A stretch of DNA of 64,000 bases from Geobacillus proteiniphilus. Its GTDB lineage: Bacteria > Bacillota > Bacilli > Bacillales > Anoxybacillaceae. The DNA lies in NCBI RefSeq assembly GCF_001908025.1, contig NZ_MQMG01000001.1:62001-126000 (forward strand). Reading direction: 5' to 3'. Made by a program: the position numbers and the translations under genes. The notes under the pieces were generated by a model, which made no database searches, was not told the origin of the DNA, and worked only from the letters and a program-made list of their open reading frames with translations. Shown in pieces: positions 18,599-30,267 of this stretch; position 1 is the first letter of the stretch; each line of letters opens with the position of its first letter.

Positions 18599-18616
18599 GC
18601 ACTCATGTGTGAGTGC
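18599..18616 (-). promoter_or_regulatory. Hairpin at the 5' end of the relA transcript
   Basis: A 7 bp perfect stem GCACTCA/TGAGTGC with a 4-base loop. It starts about 8 bases after the predicted relA transcription start and is followed on the minus strand by TCTTTCTTATT, so it could also end transcripts coming from apt. Confidence 0.6.
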
Positions 18617-18629
18617 CCCTTTTTTCTTT

Positions 18630-18658
18630 ATTGTATCCGAAGATGCGAACAATGTCGA
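18630..18658 (-). promoter_or_regulatory. Sigma-A promoter of relA-dtd
   Basis: TCGACA (18653-18658), 17 bases, TACAAT (18630-18635) on the minus strand, each one mismatch from consensus; start near 18623, directly after the apt stop. Confidence 0.7.
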
Positions 18659-18662
18659 CTGT

Positions 18663-19175
18663 TTAAAACTGCATCAGCGTCAAAATGTCGTAGCCTTCCA
18701 ACTTTTTGCGGCCGCCAAGCTCGGTGAGCTCAATCAAAAACGCCAATCCGGCCACCACTCCGCCGAGCTGTTCCACCAAATCGATGGTTGCCCGCATCGT
18801 CCCGCCCGTCGCCAGCAAGTCGTCGGTGATCAACACGCGCTGTCCTGGCTTAATGGCATCTTTATGCATCGTCAAGACATCGGTTCCATATTCGAGGCCA
18901 TACTCAACGCGGACGACTTCGCGCGGCAGCTTCCCTTCCTTGCGCACCGGCGCAAATCCGACGCCAAGCGCATAGGCGACCGGGCAACCGATGATAAAGC
19001 CGCGCGCTTCCGGACCAACGACGATGTCGATTTGTTTTTCGCGCGCATATTGAACAATTTGGTCGGTCGCGTATTTGTACGCCGGACCGTTGTCCATCAG
19101 CGTTGTAATATCTTTAAACATGATGCCCGGCTTCGGGAAATCGGGCACAATCGTAATGTATTGTTTTAAGTCCAT
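18663..19175 (-). CDS. apt: Adenine phosphoribosyltransferase
   Basis: A 170-residue type I PRTase that salvages adenine to AMP with PRPP. The PRPP-binding motif [14 protein letters not shown] is at about 116-129, and [14 protein letters not shown] lies near 60. ATG 19175 overlaps the recJ stop region by about 10 bases, so the two are translationally linked. The order recJ-apt-relA matches B. subtilis. Confidence 0.95.
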   Translation of the reverse strand: MDLKQYITIVPDFPKPGIMFKDITTLMDNGPAYKYATDQIVQYAREKQIDIVVGPEARGFIIGCPVAYALGVGFAPVRKEGKLPREVVRVEYGLEYGTDVLTMHKDAIKPGQRVLITDDLLATGGTMRATIDLVEQLGGVVAGLAFLIELTELGGRKKLEGYDILTLMQF

Positions 19176-21532
19176 GATACGTTTGCCTCCTCGTGCGTTT
19201 GCGAACGTGTCATTTCCGCCAAACAGCGTTTCAATTGCTCGTAAGTGGAATAGACTAACTGATGCTCCGCCTCGAGCTCGTCCCGCCGCCGGCGGTACGT
19301 CGGCGATTCGTGCAAATCGCGCTTCGCCGGCTGATGAACGAGCGAAATGACGCCGTTTTGTTCGCTGATAAAGTCAAGCTCTAAAAATACTTTCGCCATA
19401 AAATGAACCGTCTCTTCCGTCCAACCGCGGGCGCGGGCCAGCTCACCGCCGCGCTTGGCGAGCGGAAACGAACGGTGTCGATGCAAAAAGGCGTAAAACC
19501 ATTTAAAATGGTCGCGCGTCGGAAACGTGCGGAAAAATTGCGCCTCGGGCTGAGCAAACACCGCGTAAATGCGCGCCGGCCGCCCGTTGCTAAGAAGCGC
19601 CGACAACAAGGCCAGCCGCGGCGGCACGTCAAGCAGCACGACATAGCGGTCGTCAATCGATAAGGCGCCCGCCTCTTCTTCGGTCGGCACGCAATGAAGC
19701 TCCCTGCGAAATGGCGCCACGTCCGGGCGCTGCCCGGTTTCGCAGCGAAAGGAGACGACTAGCCACTTCTCTTTTGGCAGCCGCTCAAGAAGCGGACGGA
19801 CGTCGCGGCAGCCGCGGACGTCAAACAGCTGGCAGTCGCTGACCGCCAGATCACACAACGACAGCTGCGGCTTGGCGAACCCGTTCCATTCGTTCACCGA
19901 CAGCTCCCCGACCGCCGAAATGCGCGCATCCGGAGCGATTTCTTCGCATAACGGCCCGAGGCCGAAGCCGATGGCATCGATCGCGGCCCCGTCTTGGGAA
20001 AAGACGGCTTTCATATGGGCTCCGTTCGCCCCGACGCGCCGCATGGTTTCAACCGACGCCCCTTCAATGAGAACAAGCGGCCGCGGATTGCCGACGCCAA
20101 ACGGAGCGAACCGCTCAAGGCCGCGGGCGGCCGACAGCGTCAACTCAGCAATCGAACAGGAAGCATCAATGAACGTCGGCGGCGTAAAATCGCCCTCAGA
20201 CAACGTTTCGGCGGCGATGGCGTTCAGCCGTTGCCGCAATTCTTCGACATCATCAAGCGCCAATGTCATCCCCGCCGCCATCGGGTGGCCGCCAAAGTGC
20301 GGCAACAAGTCGCGGCATTGCGACAGGCTGGCGAATAAGTCAAACCCATGAATGCTGCGGGCTGACCCTTTGGCGATCCCTTTTTCCCGGTCGATCGAAA
20401 GCACGACCGCCGGGCGGTAAAACTGCTCGACAAGCTTGGAAGCGACAATGCCGACCACTCCGGCATTCCATCCTTCGCCTGCCACAACCAAGACGCGATG
20501 TTCCTCAGGAGGGAATTGGCGGCGCACCATGTCCACCGCTTCTTCAGCGATTTGTGCCACAAGCTGCTGACGTTCGCGGTTTAACTCGTCCATCTCCGCC
20601 GCCAGCTGCACCGCTTCGTTCTCATCGTCCGTCATTAAGAGCGCCACCGCCGGATCGGCGCCGCCTAGGCGCCCCGCCGCGTTCAAGCGCGGAGCGATGA
20701 CAAATCCGACCGTCTGTTCGTTGATGACCGCCGCATCGACGCGGCATTGCCGAAAAAGGGCGCGCAACCCGATGCGATCCGTCGCCCGCAGCGCTTCAAG
20801 CCCTTGTGCGGCAAAGAGGCGGTTTTCCCCAACAAGCGGAACCAAATCGGCGATCGTGCCGATCGCGACCAAATCAAGCAAATGGCGCGGCACCCGCCCA
20901 AGCAAGGCATGAGCTACTTTAAACGCAACGCCGACGCCGGCTAAATCGCGAAACGGATATGTACTTCCCGGCTGCTTCGGATGAATGATCGCATACGCCT
21001 TCGGCAGCACCGGACCTGGTTCGTGGTGATCCGTTACGATGACATCCATCCCCCACTCGTTGGCGGCCGCAATTTCCTTGACCGCCGCAATCCCATTGTC
21101 GACGGTCACAATGACGGAAACGCCGCGCTCTTTCGCGGCGCGAAACGCCGCCATGTTCGGCCCGTATCCTTCCGTAAATCGGTTCGGAATGTAGAACTCG
21201 ACCGACGCCCCCGCCTCCTTGAGAGCACTCACCATCACCGACGTGCTGCAAACGCCATCGGCATCGTAATCGCCGTATACCAACACGCGTTCACCCGCGT
21301 CGATCGCCCGCTTTAGACGCCGAATCGCTCGCTCCATCCCGTCAAGCAAAAACGGATCATGAAACGGTTGTTCAAGCGGATTGAGAAACGCCGCCGCCTC
21401 CGAGGCCGTCCGCACCCCGCGGCGGACGAGAAGCCTTGCCAATAAGGGCGTGACGCCGGCTTCCTCAGCCAGCCGCCTCACCGCCTGCTCATCGAGGCGC
21501 TCCACCTCCCAACGCGTTTTCGCTTTCAACAT
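19166..21532 (-). CDS. recJ: Single-stranded-DNA-specific exonuclease RecJ
   Basis: A 788-residue DHH-family 5'-3' exonuclease for recombination and repair. The DHH core (about 70-240) shows [13 protein letters not shown] and VTDHHEPG, followed by a DHHA1 domain with [13 protein letters not shown] and [11 protein letters not shown], and the long C-terminal extension typical of Firmicute RecJ. ATG 21532 is chosen over an in-frame GTG at 21541. The predicted transcript starts near 21548, so the AAGGAG before the GTG would be mostly outside the mRNA, while GAGGTGGGAG precedes the ATG. Confidence 0.93.
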   Translation of the reverse strand: MLKAKTRWEVERLDEQAVRRLAEEAGVTPLLARLLVRRGVRTASEAAAFLNPLEQPFHDPFLLDGMERAIRRLKRAIDAGERVLVYGDYDADGVCSTSVMVSALKEAGASVEFYIPNRFTEGYGPNMAAFRAAKERGVSVIVTVDNGIAAVKEIAAANEWGMDVIVTDHHEPGPVLPKAYAIIHPKQPGSTYPFRDLAGVGVAFKVAHALLGRVPRHLLDLVAIGTIADLVPLVGENRLFAAQGLEALRATDRIGLRALFRQCRVDAAVINEQTVGFVIAPRLNAAGRLGGADPAVALLMTDDENEAVQLAAEMDELNRERQQLVAQIAEEAVDMVRRQFPPEEHRVLVVAGEGWNAGVVGIVASKLVEQFYRPAVVLSIDREKGIAKGSARSIHGFDLFASLSQCRDLLPHFGGHPMAAGMTLALDDVEELRQRLNAIAAETLSEGDFTPPTFIDASCSIAELTLSAARGLERFAPFGVGNPRPLVLIEGASVETMRRVGANGAHMKAVFSQDGAAIDAIGFGLGPLCEEIAPDARISAVGELSVNEWNGFAKPQLSLCDLAVSDCQLFDVRGCRDVRPLLERLPKEKWLVVSFRCETGQRPDVAPFRRELHCVPTEEEAGALSIDDRYVVLLDVPPRLALLSALLSNGRPARIYAVFAQPEAQFFRTFPTRDHFKWFYAFLHRHRSFPLAKRGGELARARGWTEETVHFMAKVFLELDFISEQNGVISLVHQPAKRDLHESPTYRRRRDELEAEHQLVYSTYEQLKRCLAEMTRSQTHEEANVSWT

Positions 21533-21554
21533 GTCTCCCACCTCAACTCTCCTT

Positions 21555-21584
21555 ATTATACAAAAAGGAGAAAAGGGCAGGCAA
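21555..21584 (-). promoter_or_regulatory. Sigma-A promoter of recJ-apt
   Basis: TTGCCT (21579-21584), 18 bases, perfect TATAAT (21555-21560) on the minus strand; start near 21548, only about 16 bases before the chosen recJ start. Confidence 0.7.
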
Positions 21585-21589
21585 CGACA

Positions 21590-22498
21590 TTACGGTTTTT
21601 TTTCCGGGTTGTACGGGTTGATGTGAACCATGACATTGCGGACGCGCGGCAGCGTCAGCAGTTTTTCTTTCACTTTCTTTCCGATCCGGTGCCCCTCTTC
21701 GACCGTCAATTGCGGATCGACGGCGATTTTCAAATCGACGATGACGTAATGGCCGTGCTCGCGCGCATGCAGCTCATTGATTTGCCGCACATCGGGAATG
21801 GACAAGACCGCCTCGCGCAAATAGCCGGCCTCTTCCTCGTGAAGCACATGGTCGATCGCCGTATGGACCGACTGTCGGCCAAGGTTCCATGCCATTTTCA
21901 GAACAAGCAGCGAGACGAACAATCCGGCGAGCGGGTCGGCGTATACAAGCCAGTCAATCTCCCATTTTCCACCGACAATGGCGGCGCCGACGCCGATGAG
22001 CGCAGCAAACGACGAAAACACATCCGATCGGTGCTCATAGGCGTTGATAATCAGCGCATCGCTGTTTAGCTTTTTCCCGAGCCGGTATTTATAGCGAAAC
22101 ATCGCTTCTTTGACAGCAATCGACAACAACAAGACGTAAATGGCGGCCGCCCCGGGCGGCGACAGTGGGGCGAAAAATGACAGAAACGCCGAGCGCCCGA
22201 TCTCGATCCCAACGAGAAATAGAAGAACCGCCACAATAATGGCGGCGATTGATTCCGCTTTCCCATGCCCGTACGGATGATCCTCATCCGGCGGGCGCGC
22301 AGCGGCCCGCAGTCCGACCCAAACGGCGAACGAGCCGGCAACATCGGACGCTGAATGGGCGGCATCAGCGATCAACGCTTGGCTTTGGCTCCACACGCCG
22401 ACCGCCGCCTTGACAGCAGCAAGCGCCATATTTCCAGCGATCCCGACGATCGCTGCCGTTTTCGCCTGCCTGAACCGCTGTTCGTGTTCCATGGCCAT
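21590..22498 (-). CDS. Cation diffusion facilitator (CDF) metal efflux transporter
   Basis: A 302-residue membrane protein with six predicted helices. CDF signatures are seen: ALIADAAHSASDV in helix 2 (metal site with D and H), HPYGHGKAES in the cytoplasmic loop, and EHRSDVFSSFAA in helix 5. The C-terminal cytoplasmic domain (about 210-302) carries the His-rich HAREHGHYVIVD. It exports divalent metals such as zinc, cobalt, manganese or iron in exchange for protons; the metal is not decided by sequence. ATG 22498 behind AAAGGTGGGGGAG is preferred over a long upstream frame that overlaps the secDF terminator. Confidence 0.9.
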   Translation of the reverse strand: MAMEHEQRFRQAKTAAIVGIAGNMALAAVKAAVGVWSQSQALIADAAHSASDVAGSFAVWVGLRAAARPPDEDHPYGHGKAESIAAIIVAVLLFLVGIEIGRSAFLSFFAPLSPPGAAAIYVLLLSIAVKEAMFRYKYRLGKKLNSDALIINAYEHRSDVFSSFAALIGVGAAIVGGKWEIDWLVYADPLAGLFVSLLVLKMAWNLGRQSVHTAIDHVLHEEEAGYLREAVLSIPDVRQINELHAREHGHYVIVDLKIAVDPQLTVEEGHRIGKKVKEKLLTLPRVRNVMVHINPYNPEKKP

Positions 22499-22592
22499 CT
22501 CCCCCACCTTTGCATTCAGCAGCCTCACGCGCTGCCTATGTTGCATCTGACGGTTAGTGTATCCATTTTCCGCCCTAAGCATTGCACCGAAC

Positions 22593-22630
22593 AAAAAGGC
22601 GCCGGAAAAGCACATTCGCTTTTCCGGCGC
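22593..22630 (-). terminator. Terminator after secDF
   Basis: A perfect 13 bp stem GCGCCGGAAAAGC/GCTTTTCCGGCGC (22599-22611 with 22618-22630) and TTTTT on the minus strand. Confidence 0.92.
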
Positions 22631-22634
22631 GCTG

Positions 22635-24887
22635 TTACACTTGCGGTTCGGCCTCGGCCGCCGCTTTTTTGGCTCCTTTCCCTTTTTTGAGCTCCTGTCC
22701 TTTCCAAACCACCCAAAGCTGAGAAGCGATGCAAAGCGACGAATAGACGCCGCACACAAGTCCAACGAGCAAGGCGAGGTTGAAATTGCGGATCGCTTCG
22801 CTGCCAAAGATGAGCAACGCGATGACCGTAAACAAGACGGTCAAGACGGTATTGACCGAGCGCGTAAATGTTTGCTGCAACGCCCGGTTGACGATATGCT
22901 TCAAGTCGTCGACCGTTTTCACTTTCCGCTTTTTCATCAAATCCCGGATGCGGTCAAACGTGACGATCGTATCGTTGATCGAGTACCCGATGATCGTCAG
23001 CACCGCGGCGATGAATGTCAAATCGACTTCAAGACGCGTCAAGCTGAACACGGTAATGATAAAAAACGCATCGTGCAATAAGGCGACAATGGCTGCGAGC
23101 GCCATTCGCCACTCAAAGCGAATCGTCACGTAAAGAATGATGCCGATGGATGAAATAAACACAGCAATGAGCGCGTTGCGAGCCAGCTGCTTGCCGACGA
23201 CCGGAGAGACGGTGCTGATGTTTGGTTCGTTGCCATACGCTTGCTTCAATTCATTTTTCAGCTTGGCAATTTCTTGCTTATCGAGCACGCCAATCAAGCG
23301 GACGACGCCTGTTTTCCCATCCGTGCCGGACAGGACGACATCTTCCGGCTTGTAGCCGAGCCGCTCGAAATAGCCGCTCAACTCTTTAGCATCGATCGGC
23401 TGGCTGCTCGTCACCTCAACGCGCGTTCCGCTCGTGAAGTCAATGCCAAGATTCAGCCCCAGGGCAAACAACGAGATGACGCCGGCGATCGTCAATGCGC
23501 CAGAGAAAATGAAAAACTTTTTGCTATGTTTGACAAAATCCCAGCGGTCAAACTTCGTCGGCACTTCCGTTTCCTCGGTCGTTTCGGCAATGTTTAAGAT
23601 TTCCGACTTTTTGACGCCAAACCACTCCGGCTTTTTATCGAGCCAGCGGCTTGACACAAGCAGTCCGAGCAACAGCCGCGTGCCGTAAACGGCGGTGAGA
23701 AAGCTGACGACGATGCTGATGATGAGCGTCGTCGCAAACCCTTTCACCGAGCTTGTCCCGTAAATAAAAAGAACAGCGCCGGCGATGATCGTCGTAAGGT
23801 TGGCGTCAAAAATCGTCGCAAACGACCCGCGGTTGCCAGCACGGAACGCCGACAGCATCGACTTGCCGAGCTTCAGCTCCTCTTTGATCCGTTCGTACGT
23901 AATAATGTTGGCATCGACCGCCATCCCAACCCCCAAAATCAGGGCGGCAATGCCCGGCAGCGTCATAACGACGTTCATCCAATCAAACAAAAGCAAAATC
24001 AAATAAATGTATACCGACAGCGTAATGACGGCGATGATCCCGGGAAGCCGGTAAAACCAAATCATGAACAAGAAGATCGCCGCCACACCGATGATGCCGG
24101 CCAACACCGTTTTTTGCAGGGCGTTTTTCCCAAACTGAGCGCCGACGGACGTGGAGTAAATTTCATGCAGCTCGACCGGCAGCGCGCCGGCATTGAGCAA
24201 ATCGGCCAGCTGTTGCGCTTCTTTGACCGTAAAATTGCCGACGATCGACACATCCGTCTGATTGAACACTTGGTTGACTGAAGCGGCGGAAATAAATTTC
24301 GGATCAGCTTTGCCCGCTTCTTTCCGGTAGGAGTCCACCCCTTCTTTAAAATCGAGCCAAATGACTAAAATGTTGTTTGGCGGCCCCATTTTATATACTT
24401 TTTCCGTCACCTGGCGGAACTTGTCGGCGTCTTTCAATTTCAGAGCGACGCTCGGCCGGCCGTTTTCATCAAACGACAGCTTCGCTCCGCCTTGGACGAG
24501 GTCGCTTCCGTCCATAAGCACGTTGTCATTGACATCGCGGAACGTCAATTTCGCCTGCGTGGACAAAATTTCGCGCGCCTCATTTTGGTCTTTCACCCCG
24601 GCGAGCTGGACGCGGATGCGGTTTCCTCCCTCGATGTCAACGCGCGGCTCGCTGACGCCAAGGACGTTGATCCGTTTATTCAGCGCGCTGACGGTGCTTT
24701 GCAGCGTCTCTTGGTCAATCTTATCGCCTTTTTTGGCCGGCTTCACTTCATACAGCACTTCAAAACCGCCTTGCAAGTCAAGGCCCAGTTTGATGTTATG
24801 TACAATTCCTTGAATCGTCGGCCCCATCACTCCGGCGAACAAAAGCAGGAGCAGAAAAAAGGCGACGATGCGGCTTCGTTTTACCAT
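22635..24887 (-). CDS. secDF: Protein translocase accessory factor SecDF (natural fusion)
   Basis: A 750-residue fusion of SecD (about 1-430) and SecF (about 450-750) with twelve predicted helices. The SecD part has the first helix at 8-28, the large P1 domain beginning KLGLDLQGGFEVLYEV, and LGVGMAVDANIITYERI in helix 4. The SecF part repeats the plan with LNLGIDFTSGTRVEV and TIIGYSINDTIVTFDRI. It uses the proton gradient to pull exported proteins through SecYEG. The fused form is normal for Bacillus and relatives. ATG 24887 follows GGAGGA and a strong upstream promoter. Confidence 0.96.
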   Translation of the reverse strand: MVKRSRIVAFFLLLLLFAGVMGPTIQGIVHNIKLGLDLQGGFEVLYEVKPAKKGDKIDQETLQSTVSALNKRINVLGVSEPRVDIEGGNRIRVQLAGVKDQNEAREILSTQAKLTFRDVNDNVLMDGSDLVQGGAKLSFDENGRPSVALKLKDADKFRQVTEKVYKMGPPNNILVIWLDFKEGVDSYRKEAGKADPKFISAASVNQVFNQTDVSIVGNFTVKEAQQLADLLNAGALPVELHEIYSTSVGAQFGKNALQKTVLAGIIGVAAIFLFMIWFYRLPGIIAVITLSVYIYLILLLFDWMNVVMTLPGIAALILGVGMAVDANIITYERIKEELKLGKSMLSAFRAGNRGSFATIFDANLTTIIAGAVLFIYGTSSVKGFATTLIISIVVSFLTAVYGTRLLLGLLVSSRWLDKKPEWFGVKKSEILNIAETTEETEVPTKFDRWDFVKHSKKFFIFSGALTIAGVISLFALGLNLGIDFTSGTRVEVTSSQPIDAKELSGYFERLGYKPEDVVLSGTDGKTGVVRLIGVLDKQEIAKLKNELKQAYGNEPNISTVSPVVGKQLARNALIAVFISSIGIILYVTIRFEWRMALAAIVALLHDAFFIITVFSLTRLEVDLTFIAAVLTIIGYSINDTIVTFDRIRDLMKKRKVKTVDDLKHIVNRALQQTFTRSVNTVLTVLFTVIALLIFGSEAIRNFNLALLVGLVCGVYSSLCIASQLWVVWKGQELKKGKGAKKAAAEAEPQV

Positions 24888-24963
24888 TCTCCTTAAGATC
24901 CTCCTTCAACTTGCCTCGGCGCCGTCCGCCGCAGCGCCAAGCAAAACATTGGCCTCGCCTTCC

Positions 24964-24992
24964 ATTATGAAACAGCAGCCGGCAAGTGTCAA
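24964..24992 (-). promoter_or_regulatory. Sigma-A promoter of secDF
   Basis: TTGACA (24987-24992), 17 bases, CATAAT (24964-24969) on the minus strand. The -35 lies just after the comN stop codon. Confidence 0.8.
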
Positions 24993-24999
24993 TTTTCCA

Positions 25000-25287
25000 C
25001 TATAACAATTCCTTTAAAACCCGCTCCAACTCATCATCGCCGGCCGCCTGCTGCTTATACGAACGCATCGTCAAAAACATCATATACTCGCTCGGCGAAA
25101 GAGAGAAAATGTCGCTGACCAACTCATGCAGTTTTTTTTCCGCCGGCCGATGCTTCCACTTGCGGGAACATAAACATTCCCACAGCCCGTCCATCGTCAC
25201 TTGCGTATAGCCGAGAAGACGAAACTCATCGCACTTCGACTCGAGCGCCGGCATGAGCTGTTCGCGCAGCTTCCGGTTTTCATCCAT
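25000..25287 (-). CDS. comN: Post-transcriptional regulator ComN-like
   Basis: A 95-residue hydrophilic protein that begins MDENRKLREQLMPALESKCDEF. It matches the ComN/YrzD family by its LLGYTQVTMDGLWECL and KKLHELVSDIFSLSPSEYM stretches. In B. subtilis ComN acts on comE mRNA and interacts with DivIVA. ATG 25287 follows AAGGGGG. The longer upstream frame overlaps the divergent spoVB promoter and is not used. Family assignment rests on these motifs and on position between secDF and spoVB, as in B. subtilis. Confidence 0.85.
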   Translation of the reverse strand: MDENRKLREQLMPALESKCDEFRLLGYTQVTMDGLWECLCSRKWKHRPAEKKLHELVSDIFSLSPSEYMMFLTMRSYKQQAAGDDELERVLKELL

Positions 25288-25328
25288 CCCCCATACCCCC
25301 TTGTATCCATTGCCGCCTGCCAATCTTG

Positions 25329-25358
25329 TCATGCTTGGCCATGGGCCTTGCATATATT
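25329..25358 (+). promoter_or_regulatory. Possible sigma-E promoter of spoVB
   Basis: TCATGCT (25329-25335), 15 bases, CATATATT (25351-25358). The -10 has 6 of 8 and the -35 5 of 7 matches to the sigma-E pattern. spoVB is sigma-E dependent in B. subtilis. Confidence 0.4.
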
Positions 25359-25398
25359 GTATAAAAGACGGAGGCATTTGAGAAGGCAGGGGGAGAAA

Positions 25399-26961
25399 AT
25401 GTCTAAATTTTTACAAGGTACGGTCATTTTAATCGCCGCTGGCTTTATTACAAAAATTCTCGGCTTCATCAACCGAATTGTCGTCGCCCGCATGATCGGC
25501 GATGAAGGAGTCGGGCTGTACATGATGGCCGTGCCGACGCTCGTTTTAGCGATTACCGCGACGCAGATCGGGCTGCCGGTCGCCATTTCCAAACTCGTCG
25601 CCGAAGCAGAGGCGGCCGGCGACCGGCAGCGGGTGAAACAAATTCTCGTCGTGTCGCTGGCCACCACCGGCGCGCTAAGCATCGTGCTTCTGCCGGCGTT
25701 GATCGCTGCTGCGCCATGGCTCTCCCGGACGATGTTCACCGACCCGCGCACGTACTATCCGCTTCTTGCCATCGCTCCAATTGTGCCGATCGTCGCCATC
25801 TCTTCGGTGCTGCGCGGCTACTTTCAAGGACGCCAGCAAATGAAACCGTACGCCTACTCGCTCTTGATGGAACAAATCGTCCGCATCAGCTTGATCGCTT
25901 TATGCACACAGCCGCTTTTGCCGTACGGCGTCGAGTATGCCGCCGCCGGCGCCATGGCGTCTTCCGTTCTCGGCGAGCTGGCAGCATTATTGTATTTGCT
26001 GTTTTTATTTAAGGTTAAAAAATCGATTCGCCTGCGGACAAAGTTTTTTCACTACGTCCAAGCCGGCAAAGAGACGTTCGTCCGCCTCATGCGCATTGCC
26101 TTGCCGACGACCGGCGGCCGTTTGATCGGCTCGCTTTCTTGGTTTTTTGAGCCAATCGTCGTCGCCAACAGCTTGGCATTGGCCGGCATCGCCGCCTCCA
26201 CTGCCACAAGGCAATACGGACAGCTTGTCGGCTACGCGCTGCCGTTGTTGACGTTGCCGTCGTTTATTACGTACGCGCTTTCGACCGCCCTGGTGCCGGC
26301 CATCAGCGAAGCAATGGCGCAACGCAAGCTGCTTTTGGTCGAATACCGGATCGCCCAGGCGATGCGCTTGTCGCTTGTCACCGGCGGCCTTTCCACCGTC
26401 GTTCTTTACTTGTTCGCCGAGCCGCTCATGCGCTGGATGTACGGCACAAGTGAAGCCGCGATCTTTATTCAAGTGATGGCGCCGTTTTTCTTATTGTATT
26501 ATTTCCAAGGCCCGCTGCAGGCGGTCTTGCAAGGACTGGACTTGGCGAACGCCGCCATGACGAACAGCTTGATCGGAGCAGTGGTGAAGCTCGTGTGCAT
26601 CTTCGTCCTTGCTTCCCGTCCAAGTTTGGGCATTATGGGCGCGGCGCTGGCGACTGCAGTCAGCACCGTTCTTGTGACGTTGCTTCACTTTGCCACGGTC
26701 GTCAAGGTGGTGTCTTTTTCCATCGATGCGCGCGAGTACATCAAAGCGCTTGGCGCCATCATCGCTGCGGGCGCAATCGGCTATGCGCTCTCCCGCCATC
26801 CGCTTTTGGCGGTGCCCGCACCGCTTTGGACGCTGCTTGCCATGGCCGCGACAGCCGCCCTATATGCCGCCTGCCTCGTTCTGTTCCGGCTCATCCGGCG
26901 CGAAGAGCTCGTCTACCTTCCGGGGCTGCACTGGCTGGCCGGCAAAAACAAGCGAAAATAA
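25399..26961 (+). CDS. spoVB: Stage V sporulation protein B, MOP-family flippase
   Basis: A 520-residue polytopic membrane protein with about 14 predicted helices, MATE/MOP superfamily. It starts MSKFLQGTVILIAAGFITKI, very like SpoVB, which is needed for spore cortex peptidoglycan synthesis and is thought to flip lipid-linked precursor. ATG 25399 follows a GGGGGAG; the upstream in-frame extension overlaps comN and has no such site. It lies divergent from comN, as in B. subtilis. Confidence 0.92.
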   Translation: MSKFLQGTVILIAAGFITKILGFINRIVVARMIGDEGVGLYMMAVPTLVLAITATQIGLPVAISKLVAEAEAAGDRQRVKQILVVSLATTGALSIVLLPALIAAAPWLSRTMFTDPRTYYPLLAIAPIVPIVAISSVLRGYFQGRQQMKPYAYSLLMEQIVRISLIALCTQPLLPYGVEYAAAGAMASSVLGELAALLYLLFLFKVKKSIRLRTKFFHYVQAGKETFVRLMRIALPTTGGRLIGSLSWFFEPIVVANSLALAGIAASTATRQYGQLVGYALPLLTLPSFITYALSTALVPAISEAMAQRKLLLVEYRIAQAMRLSLVTGGLSTVVLYLFAEPLMRWMYGTSEAAIFIQVMAPFFLLYYFQGPLQAVLQGLDLANAAMTNSLIGAVVKLVCIFVLASRPSLGIMGAALATAVSTVLVTLLHFATVVKVVSFSIDAREYIKALGAIIAAGAIGYALSRHPLLAVPAPLWTLLAMAATAALYAACLVLFRLIRREELVYLPGLHWLAGKNKRK

Positions 26962-27027
26962 ACGTCTAAACCTGTCCGGCGGTGAATATATTGTGGTAAA
27001 AAGCGTTTGGGCCAAGGAGGGATCGCG

Positions 27028-27411
27028 GTGTCACGGCTTGGCAGCGCACTGGTGTATGGAATCGCCACAGTTTTTGTGTTGGCGGCGCTCGTCAGCTTCA
27101 TTTTTTCGTTGTTGCTCAAATGGACGGACATTCACGAATCGTCGCTCACCTGGATCGTGTTTGCCGCCTCGGTTGTCTCGCTGTTTATCGGCGGCGTTGT
27201 CGCCGGCGGAAAAAGCCAAGAAAAAGGATGGCTCGCCGGCGGGCTGACCGGCCTCTTATTTACGGCGATCATCTTTTTGTTTCAATTTCTTGGCATGGAA
27301 AAATCGTTTACCGTCGAACAATGGCTGTACCACCTTGCCTTTTTCGCCGCTGCTTCCTTAGGCGGCATCGTCGGCGTCAACTTGTCGCCGGCGCGCCGTG
27401 AGCGGGCGTAG
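27028..27411 (+). CDS. TIGR04086-type four-helix membrane protein (YrzE-like)
   Basis: A 127-residue protein with four predicted transmembrane helices and little else. The pattern, including SLFIGGVVAGGKSQEKGWLAGGLTGL, fits the TIGR04086 family, in which B. subtilis YrzE is found. No function is established. GTG 27028 follows AAGGAGG. It lies 66 bases after spoVB on the same strand and converges with yajC; a hairpin terminator lies between. Confidence 0.75.
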   Translation: MSRLGSALVYGIATVFVLAALVSFIFSLLLKWTDIHESSLTWIVFAASVVSLFIGGVVAGGKSQEKGWLAGGLTGLLFTAIIFLFQFLGMEKSFTVEQWLYHLAFFAAASLGGIVGVNLSPARRERA

Positions 27412-27429
27412 ACGGCAAGTCAGCAAAAG

Positions 27430-27462
27430 AGGGTGTCCCAAAAGGATCGGGACACCCTTTCT
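27430..27462. terminator. Bidirectional-looking terminator between yrzE-like gene and yajC
   Basis: A perfect 10 bp stem AGGGTGTCCC/GGGACACCCT (27430-27439 with 27449-27458) followed by TTCT on the plus strand and TCTTTT on the minus strand. Confidence 0.7.
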
Positions 27463-27560
27463 GATTATCGTATCACAATCTCTAAGATATGTTTTTTTAG
27501 AAAACACAACCTTTTGAGATAGCCTCTTTTTTGCTTCAGGCGCCACCGGCCGCGCTTTCG

Positions 27561-27833
27561 CTACGCCTTGCTTTCCGCCACCACTTCTCTCACCGCGGAG
27601 CGGTCGAACGTCAGACGCGTGCCATCGCCGGCGCGAACGATGATTTTGTCCTCATCGACCGAGTCGATGATGCCGTGCAATCCGCCGATCGTGATGATTT
27701 TATCGCCTTTTTTCAAATTCGCCTGCATTTGCTGGATGGCGCGTTGCCGCTTTTGCTGCGGACGAATGAGCAAAAAGTAGAAAATAATGAAAAACAGCAC
27801 GATCGGCAGCAAGTTGGCGATCGTTGCGTTCAT
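27561..27833 (-). CDS. yajC: Preprotein translocase subunit YajC
   Basis: A 90-residue protein with one N-terminal membrane helix (about 7-24, LLPIVLFFIIFYFLLIRP) followed by PQQKRQRAIQQMQANLKKGD, the hallmark of YajC. YajC associates with SecDF. It is the last gene of ruvA-ruvB-DUF2905-queA-tgt-yajC. ATG 27833 follows AAGGAGGGGG. Confidence 0.95.
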   Translation of the reverse strand: MNATIANLLPIVLFFIIFYFLLIRPQQKRQRAIQQMQANLKKGDKIITIGGLHGIIDSVDEDKIIVRAGDGTRLTFDRSAVREVVAESKA

Positions 27834-27856
27834 GCAATCCCCCTCCTTTCCGGCCG

Positions 27857-30045
<2,189 letters not shown>

Positions 30046-30060
30046 GCAGTTCTCCTTCCT

Positions 30061-30267
30061 TCAGCGAAATCGTCCGAGCACGTAAAAAATCAACGATAAC
30101 ACAACGCTCAGCAAGATGGATGTCACGATGGGAAAGTAAAACGTCATATTCCCTTTGCGGATGACGATATCCCCCGGCAAGCGGCCGAGTTTGACAAATT
30201 GCATGACAAACCCGACAATGATGAGCACAACGCCGATCGTCATGATCAACTTTGGCAAGCTGTTCAC
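30061..30267 (-). CDS. Small DUF2905 membrane protein
   Basis: A 68-residue protein with two membrane helices (about 7-27 and 47-65) joined by [19 protein letters not shown], the signature of DUF2905. Function is unknown. The GTG start overlaps the ruvB stop codon (GTGA), so translation is coupled. Position between ruvB and queA is common in Bacillaceae. Confidence 0.85.
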   Translation of the reverse strand: MNSLPKLIMTIGVVLIIVGFVMQFVKLGRLPGDIVIRKGNMTFYFPIVTSILLSVVLSLIFYVLGRFR

